Of a stretch of 64,000 nucleotides of DNA, positions 1-7,587 are shown in pieces. A program made the translations under genes and the position numbers. Origin of the DNA: CAIWHR01 sp963830485 (lineage in GTDB: Bacteria > Pseudomonadota > Gammaproteobacteria > Burkholderiales > Casimicrobiaceae); NCBI GenBank assembly GCA_963830485.1, contig CAWHNE010000017.1:1-64000 (forward strand), given 5' to 3'. The notes beneath the pieces are model-generated. The model was not told where the DNA came from. It made no database searches and saw nothing but the letters and a program-made list of their open reading frames with translations. Each line of letters begins with the position of its first letter. The first letter of the stretch is position 1.

Positions 1-870
1 GGCGGCCTCGGTGTCGATGCCGGGTGAGGTGAGGAGCCGCGTGACGCCGGACCCGTCGGCGTTGATCAGGAAGAGCTGCGAGCCACCGTCCTTCGACAGC
101 GTGACCACGAGGCGGCGGCCGTCGGGCGACCACGAGGGTGCGCTGTTGCTGCCGCGGAAGCTCGCGAGCACCTGTCGCCCGCCCGTCGAGAGTGACTGCA
201 CGTAGACGACGGGCTTCTTGTTCTCGAGCGACACGTACGCGAGTCGCGAGCCGTCGGGAGACCACGCCGGCGAGAGCAGCGGCTCGTTCGACGCGACCAC
301 CGGCTGCGGGTTGCCGCCGTCGGCGTCGGCGACGATCAGCTCGTAGCGCGGACCCTGCTTCGTGATGTAGGCGATGCGCGTCGAGAACACGCCGGCATCG
401 CCCGTCAGCTTCTCGTAGATGATGTCGGCGATCTTGTGCGCGGTCGCGCGGAACTGCGCCGACGTCACCGTGTAGTTCATACCGGCGAGCTGAACGCTGC
501 GCACGGTGTCGACAAGCGCGAAGCGGACGTCCGCACGCCCGTCCGGGAGGGGCCGCATCGAGCCCACGACGACGGCATCGGCGCCGCGCGCGCGGAAGTC
601 GGCGCTGCGCACGTCCTCGGCACGAAACGGTCGCGGCGAGATGCCGGCGTCGTCGACCAGCCGGAAGAGGCCGCTTCGGGTCAGGTCGGCGCCGACGATG
701 CCGGTGATGCCGAGCGGCCACGAGGACTCGCTCTCGAAGGGCACGACCGAAATCGGGATCGCCGTGCCGGAGCCGCCGACGATCTCGATGGTGAGCTGCG
801 CGCGCGCGGGCGTGACGGCGAGGAACGCGAACGCGATGAGAGAAAAGAGAAGCCGGCCGATGCTAGGCAA
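1..870 (-). CDS. tolB: Tol-Pal system beta-propeller protein TolB (partial, C-terminus off the window)
   Basis: Periplasmic component of the Tol-Pal envelope-constriction system; it binds Pal and TolA. Reading leftward the frame is open to the window edge (290 residues seen). A TTG start at 870 follows GAGG at good spacing and gives a signal peptide ending A-R-A before QLTIEIVGG. The N-terminal domain is followed by propeller repeats of the type SPAWSPDGSRLAY and APSWSPDGRRLVV. Only about two thirds of the usual ~430 residues are inside the window. Its upstream neighbour is rlpA, not tolA, which departs from the usual tolQRAB-pal order. Confidence 0.93.
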   Translation of the reverse strand, partial: MPSIGRLLFSLIAFAFLAVTPARAQLTIEIVGGSGTAIPISVVPFESESSWPLGITGIVGADLTRSGLFRLVDDAGISPRPFRAEDVRSADFRARGADAVVVGSMRPLPDGRADVRFALVDTVRSVQLAGMNYTVTSAQFRATAHKIADIIYEKLTGDAGVFSTRIAYITKQGPRYELIVADADGGNPQPVVASNEPLLSPAWSPDGSRLAYVSLENKKPVVYVQSLSTGGRQVLASFRGSNSAPSWSPDGRRLVVTLSKDGGSQLFLINADGSGVTRLLTSPGIDTEAA

Positions 871-955
871 ATGGACCCTCGGGGATTGTCGGTGGCTCGT
901 CGCGGCGCGCAGCCGGCGGCGCCCGACGGGAGAACTATTCAATTCGTTGTCTGCA

Positions 956-961
956 ATTATA
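956..961 (-). promoter_or_regulatory. Possible -10 element upstream of tolB
   Basis: A perfect TATAAT is present on the minus strand in the rlpA-tolB gap, about 86 bases upstream of the tolB start. I find no good -35 at the expected spacing, so this is only a weak promoter call. Confidence 0.25.
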
Positions 962-1007
962 ACGAACGGGTCGCGCTGCCGGGGTCGGCGCGGGGTGTGT
1001 ACTTATT

Positions 1008-1922
1008 TCAATGGACGGCGATCGTGGTTGGTAGCCCGAGCGCGTCGCGGAGCCGGTCCGCCGCGCGCCGCGCCTCCTCGCGCGCCGCGTACGGGCCCAC
1101 GAACACGCGGAAGAGCCCGCCCACCTGCCGGATCTTCGCTTCGACTCCAAGCGGCCCGAGTTGGTTCGCGAGGTGCGCGACGAAATTCTGCGCGTTCGCG
1201 TAATTGGAGAAGGCGCCGAGCTGCACCGCGAAGCCGCCGTCGGACGGCGCGACGGGGACCGGCGTGCCAGCCTCGGCGGGAGGCTGTCCCGCCGGTGGCG
1301 CCGCGGCAGGCGCCGACTCGACCGGAGGCAACGGCGCGGAGGCGACCAGCACGGTCTCGCCGGGGATGATCGCCTCGACCTCGACCTCGCCGCTGCCCTT
1401 CTGCGCGATCCCGATCCGCCACGCGGCGGCATAGGAGAGGTCGATCACGCGCCCGTGCAGGAACGGACCCCGGTCATTCACCCGCAGGACTACGCTCTTT
1501 CCGGTCGCGACGTTCGTCACCCGCGCATACGACGGCAGCGGGAGCGTCGGGTGCGCGGCCGTCATCGCGTACATGTCGTAGATCTCGCCGTTCGACGTCT
1601 TTTCGCCGTGGAACTTGCGGCCATACCAGGACGCGATGCCGCGCTCCTTGTACGGTCGCAGCGACGTCGCCGGGACGTACTCGCGGCCGAACACCGTGTA
1701 CGGCCGGTTCGCGAAGCGGTGGAGTGCCTCCGCCCTGGGCTGTGCGTCCGGAATCGAATCGAGGTTGGCGGGAGGCGTTTCGCCCGGTCCGTCGTCCTTG
1801 TAGTAGCCGGGCTTCGGCGCCGCCGGCGCCGGTGCACCCGCCGGCGGCTTGCTGGGGGTGGTGCCGCACGCGGCGAGGAAGGACACCGTGGCGAGCAGGG
1901 CAAGGTGGGCCAAATATCGCAT
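1008..1922 (-). CDS. rlpA: Septal-ring lytic transglycosylase RlpA, lipoprotein with SPOR domain
   Basis: 304 residues. An N-terminal signal ends in the lipobox LAAC (C19), so an outer-membrane lipoprotein is expected. A proline/alanine linker leads to the double-psi beta-barrel RlpA domain (about residues 90-190, with GIASWYGRKFHGEKTSNGE and RVNDRGPF), then a C-terminal SPOR domain (about 225-300) that binds denuded peptidoglycan at the septum. Family role: cleavage of naked glycan strands during daughter-cell separation. It is transcribed toward tolB with about 137 bp between them. Length and domain order are normal. Confidence 0.95.
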   Translation of the reverse strand: MRYLAHLALLATVSFLAACGTTPSKPPAGAPAPAAPKPGYYKDDGPGETPPANLDSIPDAQPRAEALHRFANRPYTVFGREYVPATSLRPYKERGIASWYGRKFHGEKTSNGEIYDMYAMTAAHPTLPLPSYARVTNVATGKSVVLRVNDRGPFLHGRVIDLSYAAAWRIGIAQKGSGEVEVEAIIPGETVLVASAPLPPVESAPAAAPPAGQPPAEAGTPVPVAPSDGGFAVQLGAFSNYANAQNFVAHLANQLGPLGVEAKIRQVGGLFRVFVGPYAAREEARRAADRLRDALGLPTTIAVH

Positions 1923-2038
1923 GGAGCGCGCGCAGAATCGGGCGACCGGGTATTATCGTCTGAACCGGGGGGCGGGCCGGCCGCGTCGGACGCGGGCCGC
2001 TTCGCCCCGATCCATTCACCCCGTCGAGGAGCGTCGCG

Positions 2039-2197
2039 TTGCCAAAACCGAACTACGAATACCAGAAGCGGCAAAAGGAGCTCGAGAAGAAGCGCAAGAA
2101 GGAAGAGAAGCTCAAGCGCAAACAGGAGCGGGCTGCCACGCCCGGCGAGGGCGATGCGCCCGCCACGCCCGCCCCCGACGGCGCCGACGCAGCATAG
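2039..2197 (+). CDS. Small lysine/glutamate-rich conserved protein (52 aa)
   Basis: A TTG start with GAGGAG a few bases upstream gives a 52-residue protein beginning MPKPNYEYQKRQKELEKK, very rich in K, E and R (a likely charged helix), ending in an A/P/D-rich tail. I recognise this start as typical of a short uncharacterised protein common in Betaproteobacteria; function unknown. It is divergent from rlpA and convergent with intI. Confidence 0.6.
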   Translation: MPKPNYEYQKRQKELEKKRKKEEKLKRKQERAATPGEGDAPATPAPDGADAA

Positions 2198-2245
2198 CTC
2201 CCAAGCACCCGCCCAGCCGCACGCGGGCCGCGCGGGCGCCCGGCG

Positions 2246-3274
2246 TTACGCCGCTGCGGATGGATGCCGCCTCCCAGTCGGCGTAGCCTCGAGCCCGTCG
2301 AGTGGGCTCACGACCCCCCGCCCGCCGCGGTTCAGCACGTGCGTGTAGACCATCGTCGTCTGGACGTCCGCGTGGCCGAGCAGCTCCTGCACAGTGCGGA
2401 TGTCGTAACCCGATTCGAGCAAGTGCGTCGCGAACGAGTGCCGCAGCGTGTGTGGCGTCGCGAGCTTGACGACGCCGGCATCGCGGACCGCCTGCCGCAT
2501 CGCGCGCTGGAACGCCTGGTCGCTCAGATGATGCCGGCGGGCGATGCCCGTGCGCGGGTCGCTTGACCGGCGGTCGGCCGGGAACACGTACTGCCACGCC
2601 CACTCGCGGTCGGCCGCCGGAAACTTGCGCGCAAGCGCGTACGGTAGCCAGACCTCGCCGAAGCCGTCCGCGAGATCGAGCTCGTGCTGCCGCTGCACCG
2701 ATGCGAGGTGCGCGCGCAGCGGCCGGACCACGCTGCGCGGCAGAACGGTGACGCGATCCTTGAACCCCTTGCCGTCGCGGATCAGGATCTCGCGTCGCGC
2801 GAAGTCGACGTCCTTCACGCGGAGCCGCACGCCCTCCATGATCCGCATCCCCGTGCCGTAGAGGAGCCGGCCGAGCAACCGGTGCACGCCGCGCAGCCGA
2901 CCGAGCACCGCTGCCACCTCTTCGCGCGCGAGCACCACCGGCATTCGCGTCGGCGTCTGCGCACGCTCGACGTTCCGGAGCCACGGCAAGTCGCGCTCGA
3001 GCACGTCGCGGTAGAGGAAGAGAATCGAGCTCTTTGCGAGATTCTGCGTCGCTGCTGCGACCTGGCGCTCAACAGCGAGGTGCGTCAGGAATGCCTCGAC
3101 CTCCGCGGCCCCAAGCGTCTCCGGATGCCGCTTGCCGTGGAATAGGATGAAGCGTTTAATCCAGTCCACGTACGCTTGCTCGGTCCGGATGCTGTAGTGC
3201 CGCAGCCGGATCTTGTCGCGCACGCGATCGAGCAGGCGCGGAGGCTCGGGGACGCCGCCCACGCCGCTATCCAT
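2246..3274 (-). CDS. intI: Integron integrase IntI (tyrosine recombinase)
   Basis: 342 residues from the ATG at 3274, which follows a purine-rich AAAGGGGG; a longer frame begins at 3337 but has no better ribosome site. The N-terminal SAM-like DNA-binding domain (about 12-100) precedes the catalytic domain. R144 (GTGMRIMEG), K172, H275 and R278 (HTLRHS), H301 (LLGHADVQTT) and Y310 (MVYTHV) are all present. The IntI-specific extra segment that contacts folded attC is present at about 215-245 (ALARKFPAADREWAWQYVFP). It should recombine attI with single-stranded attC. No LexA box of the CTG-N10-CAG type is apparent upstream, so SOS control is not supported. The frame is intact, so the integron may be active. 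Confidence 0.97.
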   Translation of the reverse strand: MDSGVGGVPEPPRLLDRVRDKIRLRHYSIRTEQAYVDWIKRFILFHGKRHPETLGAAEVEAFLTHLAVERQVAAATQNLAKSSILFLYRDVLERDLPWLRNVERAQTPTRMPVVLAREEVAAVLGRLRGVHRLLGRLLYGTGMRIMEGVRLRVKDVDFARREILIRDGKGFKDRVTVLPRSVVRPLRAHLASVQRQHELDLADGFGEVWLPYALARKFPAADREWAWQYVFPADRRSSDPRTGIARRHHLSDQAFQRAMRQAVRDAGVVKLATPHTLRHSFATHLLESGYDIRTVQELLGHADVQTTMVYTHVLNRGGRGVVSPLDGLEATPTGRRHPSAAA

Positions 3275-3339
3275 TAGGCCCCCTTTTTCTCGCTCACCCC
3301 GATGATTCTTGGGCCTTTCTCCGTCGCCGCAAATCATCC

Positions 3340-3396
3340 ATACGCCCGATTGACGCCTTTCTTCCCGTCAGTTTGGCGTTCTAGTTTCAGTTGGCC
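3340..3396 (+). other. attI / first-cassette junction
   Basis: The crossover is placed at G-TTGGCC (3390-3396). This heptamer is exactly complementary to GGCCAAC, the left core of the first attC (3877-3883), as the mechanism requires, since a cassette's 5' end comes from its own attC. The left limit of attI is a guess; accessory integrase sites cannot be defined by eye. Confidence 0.7.
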
Positions 3397-3413
3397 GTCA
3401 CCGAGGAGGAACT

Positions 3414-3875
3414 ATGCGACTCACGCACGTGGTAGCTATTAGCGTCCTCGTTGCCGGATGTCAGTCCATGCAGTCGCAGGATGCGGTGAGGTCCGAAATT
3501 CTCGCCGCTACTCGCGCTTGGGCGGACGCCGTGAACGCATGCGACCCCGCTCGCATCTCAGCGCTCTACTCTCCTGAAGCTGTCCTATGGGCGACTACCT
3601 CTCCGAATATCACGTCGACGCCTGAAGGAGTTCGAAAATACTTCGACGGCGTGTGTGCATCGCCCACTCCTCCAAAGGTAGTTTTCGACGAGCAACTGAT
3701 TCGCGTTCACGGAGATACGACGATTGACTCGGGCTCATACACCTTCACCGTCACCCGGGAGGGAAAGCAAATGGCCGTCCCAGCACGCTTCACAATCGCG
3801 TATCGGAAGCTCGGTGAGAAATGGCTCATCGTCGATCACCATTCCTCTGAGAGGCCAGCTCCTCCGAAACCGTGA
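3414..3875 (+). CDS. SnoaL/DUF4440-type NTF2-fold lipoprotein (cassette 1)
   Basis: 153 residues; GAGGAGGA lies just before the ATG. The signal peptide ends in a lipobox-like VAGC, so a secreted lipoprotein is expected. The rest matches the DUF4440/ketosteroid-isomerase-like fold (ATRAWADAVNACDPARISALYSPEAVLW, then the late strand TIAYRKLGEKWLIVDHHSS). Members bind or turn over small molecules; the substrate here cannot be told. As first cassette it sits closest to attI and should be the most recently inserted and best expressed. Four or more paralogous families of this fold recur along the window. Confidence 0.8.
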   Translation: MRLTHVVAISVLVAGCQSMQSQDAVRSEILAATRAWADAVNACDPARISALYSPEAVLWATTSPNITSTPEGVRKYFDGVCASPTPPKVVFDEQLIRVHGDTTIDSGSYTFTVTREGKQMAVPARFTIAYRKLGEKWLIVDHHSSERPAPPKP

Positions 3876-3876
3876 C

Positions 3877-3960
3877 GGCCAACCCTGCGTTCAACCGGAC
3901 CGTGTCCGGCGGCGTCCTTCGGCGCCGCCGGCACGGCCGGTTAACTTGGTCTCGTTAGGC
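3877..3960 (+). repeat. attC 1
   Basis: Left core GGCCAAC, right core GTTAGGC, 84 bp. The inner region is a near-perfect hairpin (GGCGTCCTTCGGCGCC centre). The left core pairs with the cassette's own 5' end at 3390. Confidence 0.9.
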
Positions 3961-3978
3961 GGCACTCGCTCATTCGCC

Positions 3979-4365
3979 ATGTCGATGCGCGCAATTACAT
4001 CAGTCGTCGCCGGTCTTGTCGCAGCGCTGCTCTGGACCGTACTCGAATCGAGCCTTATTTCTCTGTTCCCGGTTGCCTCGTCACGGCTGATGTGGCGTGC
4101 GACGCAATTCTTTGTGGGGCTCATGTCGGCGGTGATTCTGGTCTTGCCTATTGTGTTTGTACTTCGACCAGTCTCGTATCGCCACGGCTTACTCTTTGTC
4201 GCCGGGTTCCTCGCCTCGGAAATTCCGTTGCATCTGACCTTTGGTGGCACAACCACCTCTCTCGTTGAAATGTTCCAACTCCCGGACACTTGGGCGTTTC
4301 TCGGCACCTCGGTATGCTTATTCTGGCTAGCTTCTTCGTTCAAGGTGGGGCCACATGCCGCCTAA
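3979..4365 (+). CDS. Small integral membrane protein (cassette 2)
   Basis: 128 residues from the ATG at 3979, 20 bases after the cassette boundary. Four hydrophobic segments (about 5-25, 35-60, 64-82, 95-115) indicate a polytopic inner-membrane protein. No family recognised. The TAA stop is inside the attC left core (GCCTAAC), so the C-terminus HAA abuts the recombination site. The boundary TTAGGCGGCA matches TGCCGCCTAA of its attC, marking an intact single-gene cassette. Confidence 0.7.
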   Translation: MSMRAITSVVAGLVAALLWTVLESSLISLFPVASSRLMWRATQFFVGLMSAVILVLPIVFVLRPVSYRHGLLFVAGFLASEIPLHLTFGGTTTSLVEMFQLPDTWAFLGTSVCLFWLASSFKVGPHAA

Positions 4366-4443
4366 CCTGGCGCTCAAGGGGACTCCCCGGGTGCGTGGCT
4401 TCGCCACCGCACCGGGTAGCCCCTTAGCTTGTAGTCGTTAGGG
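4360..4443 (+). repeat. attC 2
   Basis: GCCTAAC to GTTAGGG, 84 bp. It belongs to the second attC type (CTGGCGCTCAAGGGGACTCC, with a CTTCGCC loop). Confidence 0.9.
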
Positions 4444-4446
4444 CGC

Positions 4447-4992
4447 ATGTTTCAGTTGAATCAACGCGACCCAAAACGCTCACGGCCGCTCGGCGCGAAA
4501 TCTCTGTGGAATCCTTTTGACACTTCCGGCTCACCACTTCGATACGTTTTTGTTGCTTGGCCTGTCGCGACCCTTCCGCCCCTAGTTCTCGGCGCGATCA
4601 TCGATTTGGTCGCACCGGAATTTGGCACTCACCCTCCGCGCGAGGCTCTTTCCCTCACACTAACGGCCTGGGTGATTGGCGTCGTCCCTGCGCTAGAAAC
4701 AGGGCTAATGGTTATTGTCTCTTACCTTCTCCGGCTCGCGTTGTCACGATACGAAAAGGTGCAGATTCTTCTCCTTGCACTAGCTGCGGCATTAGCGCAC
4801 TCCGTCAACGATTCATGGTTGCGAGCGGTTTTGGTCATTTGGCCATTTTTGATCTACTCGGCGGCGCTGATTTCGTGGCGCAAATGCTCCAGTAGTACGG
4901 CCTTCTTTATCGCAGCCTCGATCCACTCACTGCATAATGCAACTGTCGTGGCGGTGGGCGCACTATTGCTCGTAAGGTCTCATGCGCCCTAA
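4447..4992 (+). CDS. Polytopic membrane protein, possible CPBP-like (cassette 3)
   Basis: 181 residues with four or five hydrophobic segments. A late SIHSLHNATVV motif in a membrane helix recalls the last helix of CPBP-type intramembrane proteases, but the EExxxR motif of that family is not seen, so the family call is weak. The ATG lies 9 bases after the cassette boundary, leaving only the TTAGGG core as a Shine-Dalgarno-like element. The stop is inside attC 3. Confidence 0.65.
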   Translation: MFQLNQRDPKRSRPLGAKSLWNPFDTSGSPLRYVFVAWPVATLPPLVLGAIIDLVAPEFGTHPPREALSLTLTAWVIGVVPALETGLMVIVSYLLRLALSRYEKVQILLLALAAALAHSVNDSWLRAVLVIWPFLIYSAALISWRKCSSSTAFFIAASIHSLHNATVVAVGALLLVRSHAP

Positions 4993-5070
4993 CCTCTCGG
5001 TCAACACGGACGCCCCGCGCGCGGCGCTTCGCGCTCGCGCCGGGTCGCCGGTTACCTTCGTTCGTTAGGC
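4987..5070 (+). repeat. attC 3
   Basis: CCCTAAC to GTTAGGC, 84 bp, main type (CTCTCGGTCAACACGGACGC, GGTTACCTTCGTTC). Confidence 0.9.
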
Positions 5071-5100
5071 GGCACGCGCAGCTCGCGTGCGACTCCACCA

Positions 5101-5328
5101 ATGACAATACTTCAGCGCCTCGTGTATTCCCTTGCTCTTGCGGGAGTCGGCGGCGCCATCATCATGCTCTTCATCGCGCTGGCCTCTGCCGATGTGGTTG
5201 GGCTGCTACCTACAAGTGCCTTTGATTTCATATTCAGCCCGTACTACCTGCTCGCTACATTCGTCATCGCCTTCTTGGCGGCCCCCTGGGTCATGCGCTG
5301 GCTGCCGATCGCGAGGAACCGCTCGTGA
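5101..5328 (+). CDS. Two-helix small membrane protein (cassette 4)
   Basis: 75 residues; two hydrophobic helices (about 8-33 and 47-66) and a basic tail. No recognised family. The ATG is 36 bases into the cassette. About 40 bases of non-coding sequence separate the stop from attC 4. Small unknown membrane proteins are a recurring cargo here. Confidence 0.6.
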   Translation: MTILQRLVYSLALAGVGGAIIMLFIALASADVVGLLPTSAFDFIFSPYYLLATFVIAFLAAPWVMRWLPIARNRS

Positions 5329-5371
5329 ATATGTACGCTCGAGGCGGAAGCGCCGAAAGTCGGAGCCCGCC

Positions 5372-5455
5372 GCCTAACCTCTCGGTCAACACGGACGCCC
5401 CGCGTGCGCGGCTTCGCCCGCGCCGCGGGCCGCCGGTTACCTTCGTTCGTTAGGC
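5372..5455 (+). repeat. attC 4
   Basis: GCCTAAC to GTTAGGC, 84 bp, main type. Confidence 0.9.
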
Positions 5456-5461
5456 ACCAAC

Positions 5462-5887
5462 ATGTCGCCGCATTCTCGACTCTTGCGTCTGGTTGCCATC
5501 CTTGCAGCGGTCCATCTGGCGTTGGCACTTGGCAGCCTTGCGACGTCATACACGCTCGGAATGTCGCGCTTCGACGTAGGGGAGTTCCGCAAGCCGTCGG
5601 CGATTGAACGTGTTGCCACTGGGGCTTCGAACGTCTTGTTTCAGCCGGTCATGTTCATCCTTGGTGTGCTTGGGCCCGGTTCGCATTCATCGCTGGTTCA
5701 ATGGTTCGCGCTCGGGTGCAACAGCCTGCTGTGGGGGCTTGCGGTGGCCCTCGTGTTCTGGCGCCTAACCCGGCGTTCAACACGGCCCCTACCGGCGGGC
5801 CTTCGGCCCCGCCGTCGGGGCCGGTTAACTTGGTTCGTTAGGCCTCACAGCCAACACCGGAATCACACCCGGAGGACCAATCGATGA
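5462..5887 (+). CDS. Membrane protein whose frame runs through attC (cassette 5)
   Basis: 141 residues. The first about 100 residues contain three hydrophobic stretches (about 8-30, 57-75, 83-100). From residue 101 the frame continues through the whole of attC 5, giving a basic tail (RLTRRSTRPLPAGL...) with no protein-like character. The TGA overlaps the ATG of the next cassette's gene (ATGA at 5884-5887), so the two could be translationally coupled. No family recognised. Confidence 0.6.
   Translation: MSPHSRLLRLVAILAAVHLALALGSLATSYTLGMSRFDVGEFRKPSAIERVATGASNVLFQPVMFILGVLGPGSHSSLVQWFALGCNSLLWGLAVALVFWRLTRRSTRPLPAGLRPRRRGRLTWFVRPHSQHRNHTRRTNR
5763..5843 (+). repeat. attC 5
   Basis: GCCTAAC to GTTAGGC, 81 bp; entirely inside the 5462-5887 reading frame. 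Confidence 0.88.
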
Positions 5888-6225
5888 CGAAGTATCTGAT
5901 CTCCTTCCCCGGACCGGCTATGGACATCCCCGACGAGGACTGGGCCGCCGTCGGCGAAGCGTCGCACGCGGTCATACGCGAGGCGAAGGACGCTGGCGTC
6001 TACGTGTTCGGTGGTGGGATCAACGAGGACGTCGCGCCGCTGATGGTCGCCGCCGACGGCACCGTCACGAACGAGACCTACCCGCAGACTAAGGAGTTCG
6101 ACGGCGGCTTCTGCGTCCTGGAACTCCCGTCGCGCGAAGCCGCCGTCAAGTGGGCCGCGAAAATCGCCAAATCCTGCCGTTGCTCGCAGGAACTCCGCGA
6201 GTTCCAGTACGACCCCGAGAGCTGA
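5884..6225 (+). CDS. YCII-related (DGPF-domain) protein (cassette 6)
   Basis: 113 residues, length typical of the YCII family. It shows MTKYLISFPG at the start, GVYVFGGGI in the middle and GGFCVLELPSREAAVKWAAK near the end, the usual YCII pattern for a small dimeric ferredoxin-like fold. GGAGG precedes the ATG. Family members are mostly uncharacterised and possibly enzymatic. About 110 bp of untranslated sequence separates it from attC 6. Confidence 0.82.
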   Translation: MTKYLISFPGPAMDIPDEDWAAVGEASHAVIREAKDAGVYVFGGGINEDVAPLMVAADGTVTNETYPQTKEFDGGFCVLELPSREAAVKWAAKIAKSCRCSQELREFQYDPES

Positions 6226-6337
6226 TCGGCGAGGTCAGTCAGATGCGACCGACGAGATCCTCCTGCATCTACGTTCTTCATCGCCATGAACTTCGGTGTG
6301 CAGACAACACGCCCAAGCGCCTCGCTGCATCCGTGAG

Positions 6338-6421
6338 GCCTAACCCCTCGCTCAAGGGGACTCCCCGTGTGCGTGGCTTCGCCACCGCACCGGGCAGCCC
6401 CTTAGCTTGTGTCCGTTAGAG
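6338..6421 (+). repeat. attC 6
   Basis: GCCTAAC to GTTAGAG, 84 bp, CTCAAGGGGACTCC type. The right core, which belongs to the next cassette, carries an AG insertion relative to GTTAGGC. Confidence 0.85.
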
Positions 6422-6430
6422 GCGTTGGCC

Positions 6431-6874
6431 ATGCCCGGTACCGTTGAGCTAGTGGCTGGAGCGATCGCGATTGTGGCCATTCTTCTCGGACTCGTCGCGT
6501 GGCGGCGAAGGACTGGTAGCTCCTCGACCACGAAGACGACGGCCTTTCGTGGGCCAACCAACATGTATTTCACCTGTGCAGGGTGTTCGGGTCAGTTCGC
6601 CCACACCAAGCGCACTGTCGGGGCATGGGAGAAGGGCAGTCGTCGCGTCTTCTGCGACGCCTGCCACAAGAAATGGCGGAACGCGCGACCACCGCAAACC
6701 CCATCGTCCGATGCTGCGGCACCGTCTCGCGCAAGCGTTGGGCGGGGCAAATCTGAGGGCATATCCGGGCTTGCCTACTCGTCGAAGGCAAAAGCGCCCG
6801 GAGGCTGTCTTGGTGTTGTATTGCTCATGCTGCTCATTCCCGTCATTGTCTTGGCATTGGTGGCCAATGCCTAA
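6431..6874 (+). CDS. Zinc-ribbon-like protein with N- and C-terminal membrane helices (cassette 7)
   Basis: 147 residues. An N-terminal hydrophobic helix (about 4-24), a four-cysteine ribbon (CAGC at about 46-49 and CDAC at about 72-75), a linker rich in S and A, and a C-terminal hydrophobic helix (about 125-145). Likely a membrane-anchored metal-binding protein of unknown role. The stop is in attC 7. The start is the ATG 14 bases after the cassette boundary. Confidence 0.65.
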   Translation: MPGTVELVAGAIAIVAILLGLVAWRRRTGSSSTTKTTAFRGPTNMYFTCAGCSGQFAHTKRTVGAWEKGSRRVFCDACHKKWRNARPPQTPSSDAAAPSRASVGRGKSEGISGLAYSSKAKAPGGCLGVVLLMLLIPVIVLALVANA

Positions 6875-6949
6875 CCTCTCGGTCAACACGGACCGCCACC
6901 GGCGGGCCTTCGGCCGCGCCGGGCGGCCGGTTACCTTCGTTCGTTAGGC
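6869..6949 (+). repeat. attC 7
   Basis: GCCTAAC to GTTAGGC, 81 bp, CGGACCGCCACCGGCGGGCC subtype. Confidence 0.9.
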
Positions 6950-6982
6950 CTCACATTTCGATTCTCATGCTCCGCCTACACC

Positions 6983-7399
6983 ATGAATACATCAGTTCTG
7001 CCGCGAGTTACTACGCCAGACGCTGACTTCTTCCGCGCACTGGAGGTCAAACGGACTCAAGCCCTCGTCGCTCGCGACATGCCAACGATAGAAGGCCTTC
7101 ACGCGCCTGATTACGAGCTCATCAGTCCACCAGGTCGTGTCATGACCCGTGAACGGTACTTGTCACTCATAGCGGCTGAGCCGTTCTATGCCAAGTGGGA
7201 ACACGGCGACATGAGAGTTCGCCTATCTGAGGGCATGGCCGCCATAAGGTATCAGGCAAAGATCACATTTCCATCTGGCAAGGTCGTTGATTGCTGGCAC
7301 ACGGATATCTATGCACTGCTGACTGGCTCATGGAAGGCGGTCTGGTCTCAGGCAACGCAGTTGCCGCCAAACTCGGTATCCCCAAACGGCGCGCAGTGA
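6983..7399 (+). CDS. SnoaL/DUF4440-type NTF2-fold protein (cassette 8)
   Basis: 138 residues. The pattern RTQALVARDMPTIEGLHAPDYELISPPG, then RERYLSLI and a late HTDIYALLTGSWKAVWSQATQL, is typical of cytoplasmic DUF4440/nuclear-transport-factor-2-like proteins. No signal peptide. The ligand is unknown. Confidence 0.8.
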   Translation: MNTSVLPRVTTPDADFFRALEVKRTQALVARDMPTIEGLHAPDYELISPPGRVMTRERYLSLIAAEPFYAKWEHGDMRVRLSEGMAAIRYQAKITFPSGKVVDCWHTDIYALLTGSWKAVWSQATQLPPNSVSPNGAQ

Positions 7400-7400
7400 G

Positions 7401-7484
7401 GCCTAACCTCTCGCTCAACGCGGACGCCTCGCCGGCAGCGCTTCGCGCTGTCCGCTCGGCGCCGGTTAGCTTGGTCCGTTAGGC
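7401..7484 (+). repeat. attC 8
   Basis: GCCTAAC to GTTAGGC, 84 bp; right arm GGTTAGCTTGGTCC. Confidence 0.9.
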
Positions 7485-7587
7485 GTCACTCTACTTATCA
7501 TGGAACGGAGGTGATGTCCTTCAAATGAAGACACTTCTGCGCAAGAGTTATGGCGGCACACTCGAAGGTCAACCCAATGGAGTTCTT

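Noticed and set aside
935..1432. Long frames antisense to rlpA and elsewhere in the high-GC parts
   Set aside because: They are Arg/Ser/Pro/Ala-rich shadow frames of real genes with no motif.
2112..2984. 290-codon frame overlapping intI in another frame
   Set aside because: Shadow of the integrase gene; composition is Arg/Ala-rich and no fold is recognisable.
3275..3413. Pc promoter or LexA box in the intI-attI region
   Set aside because: A TTGACG occurs at about 3349 but no -10 lies at 16-18 bases, and no CTG-N10-CAG site is visible, so neither is called.
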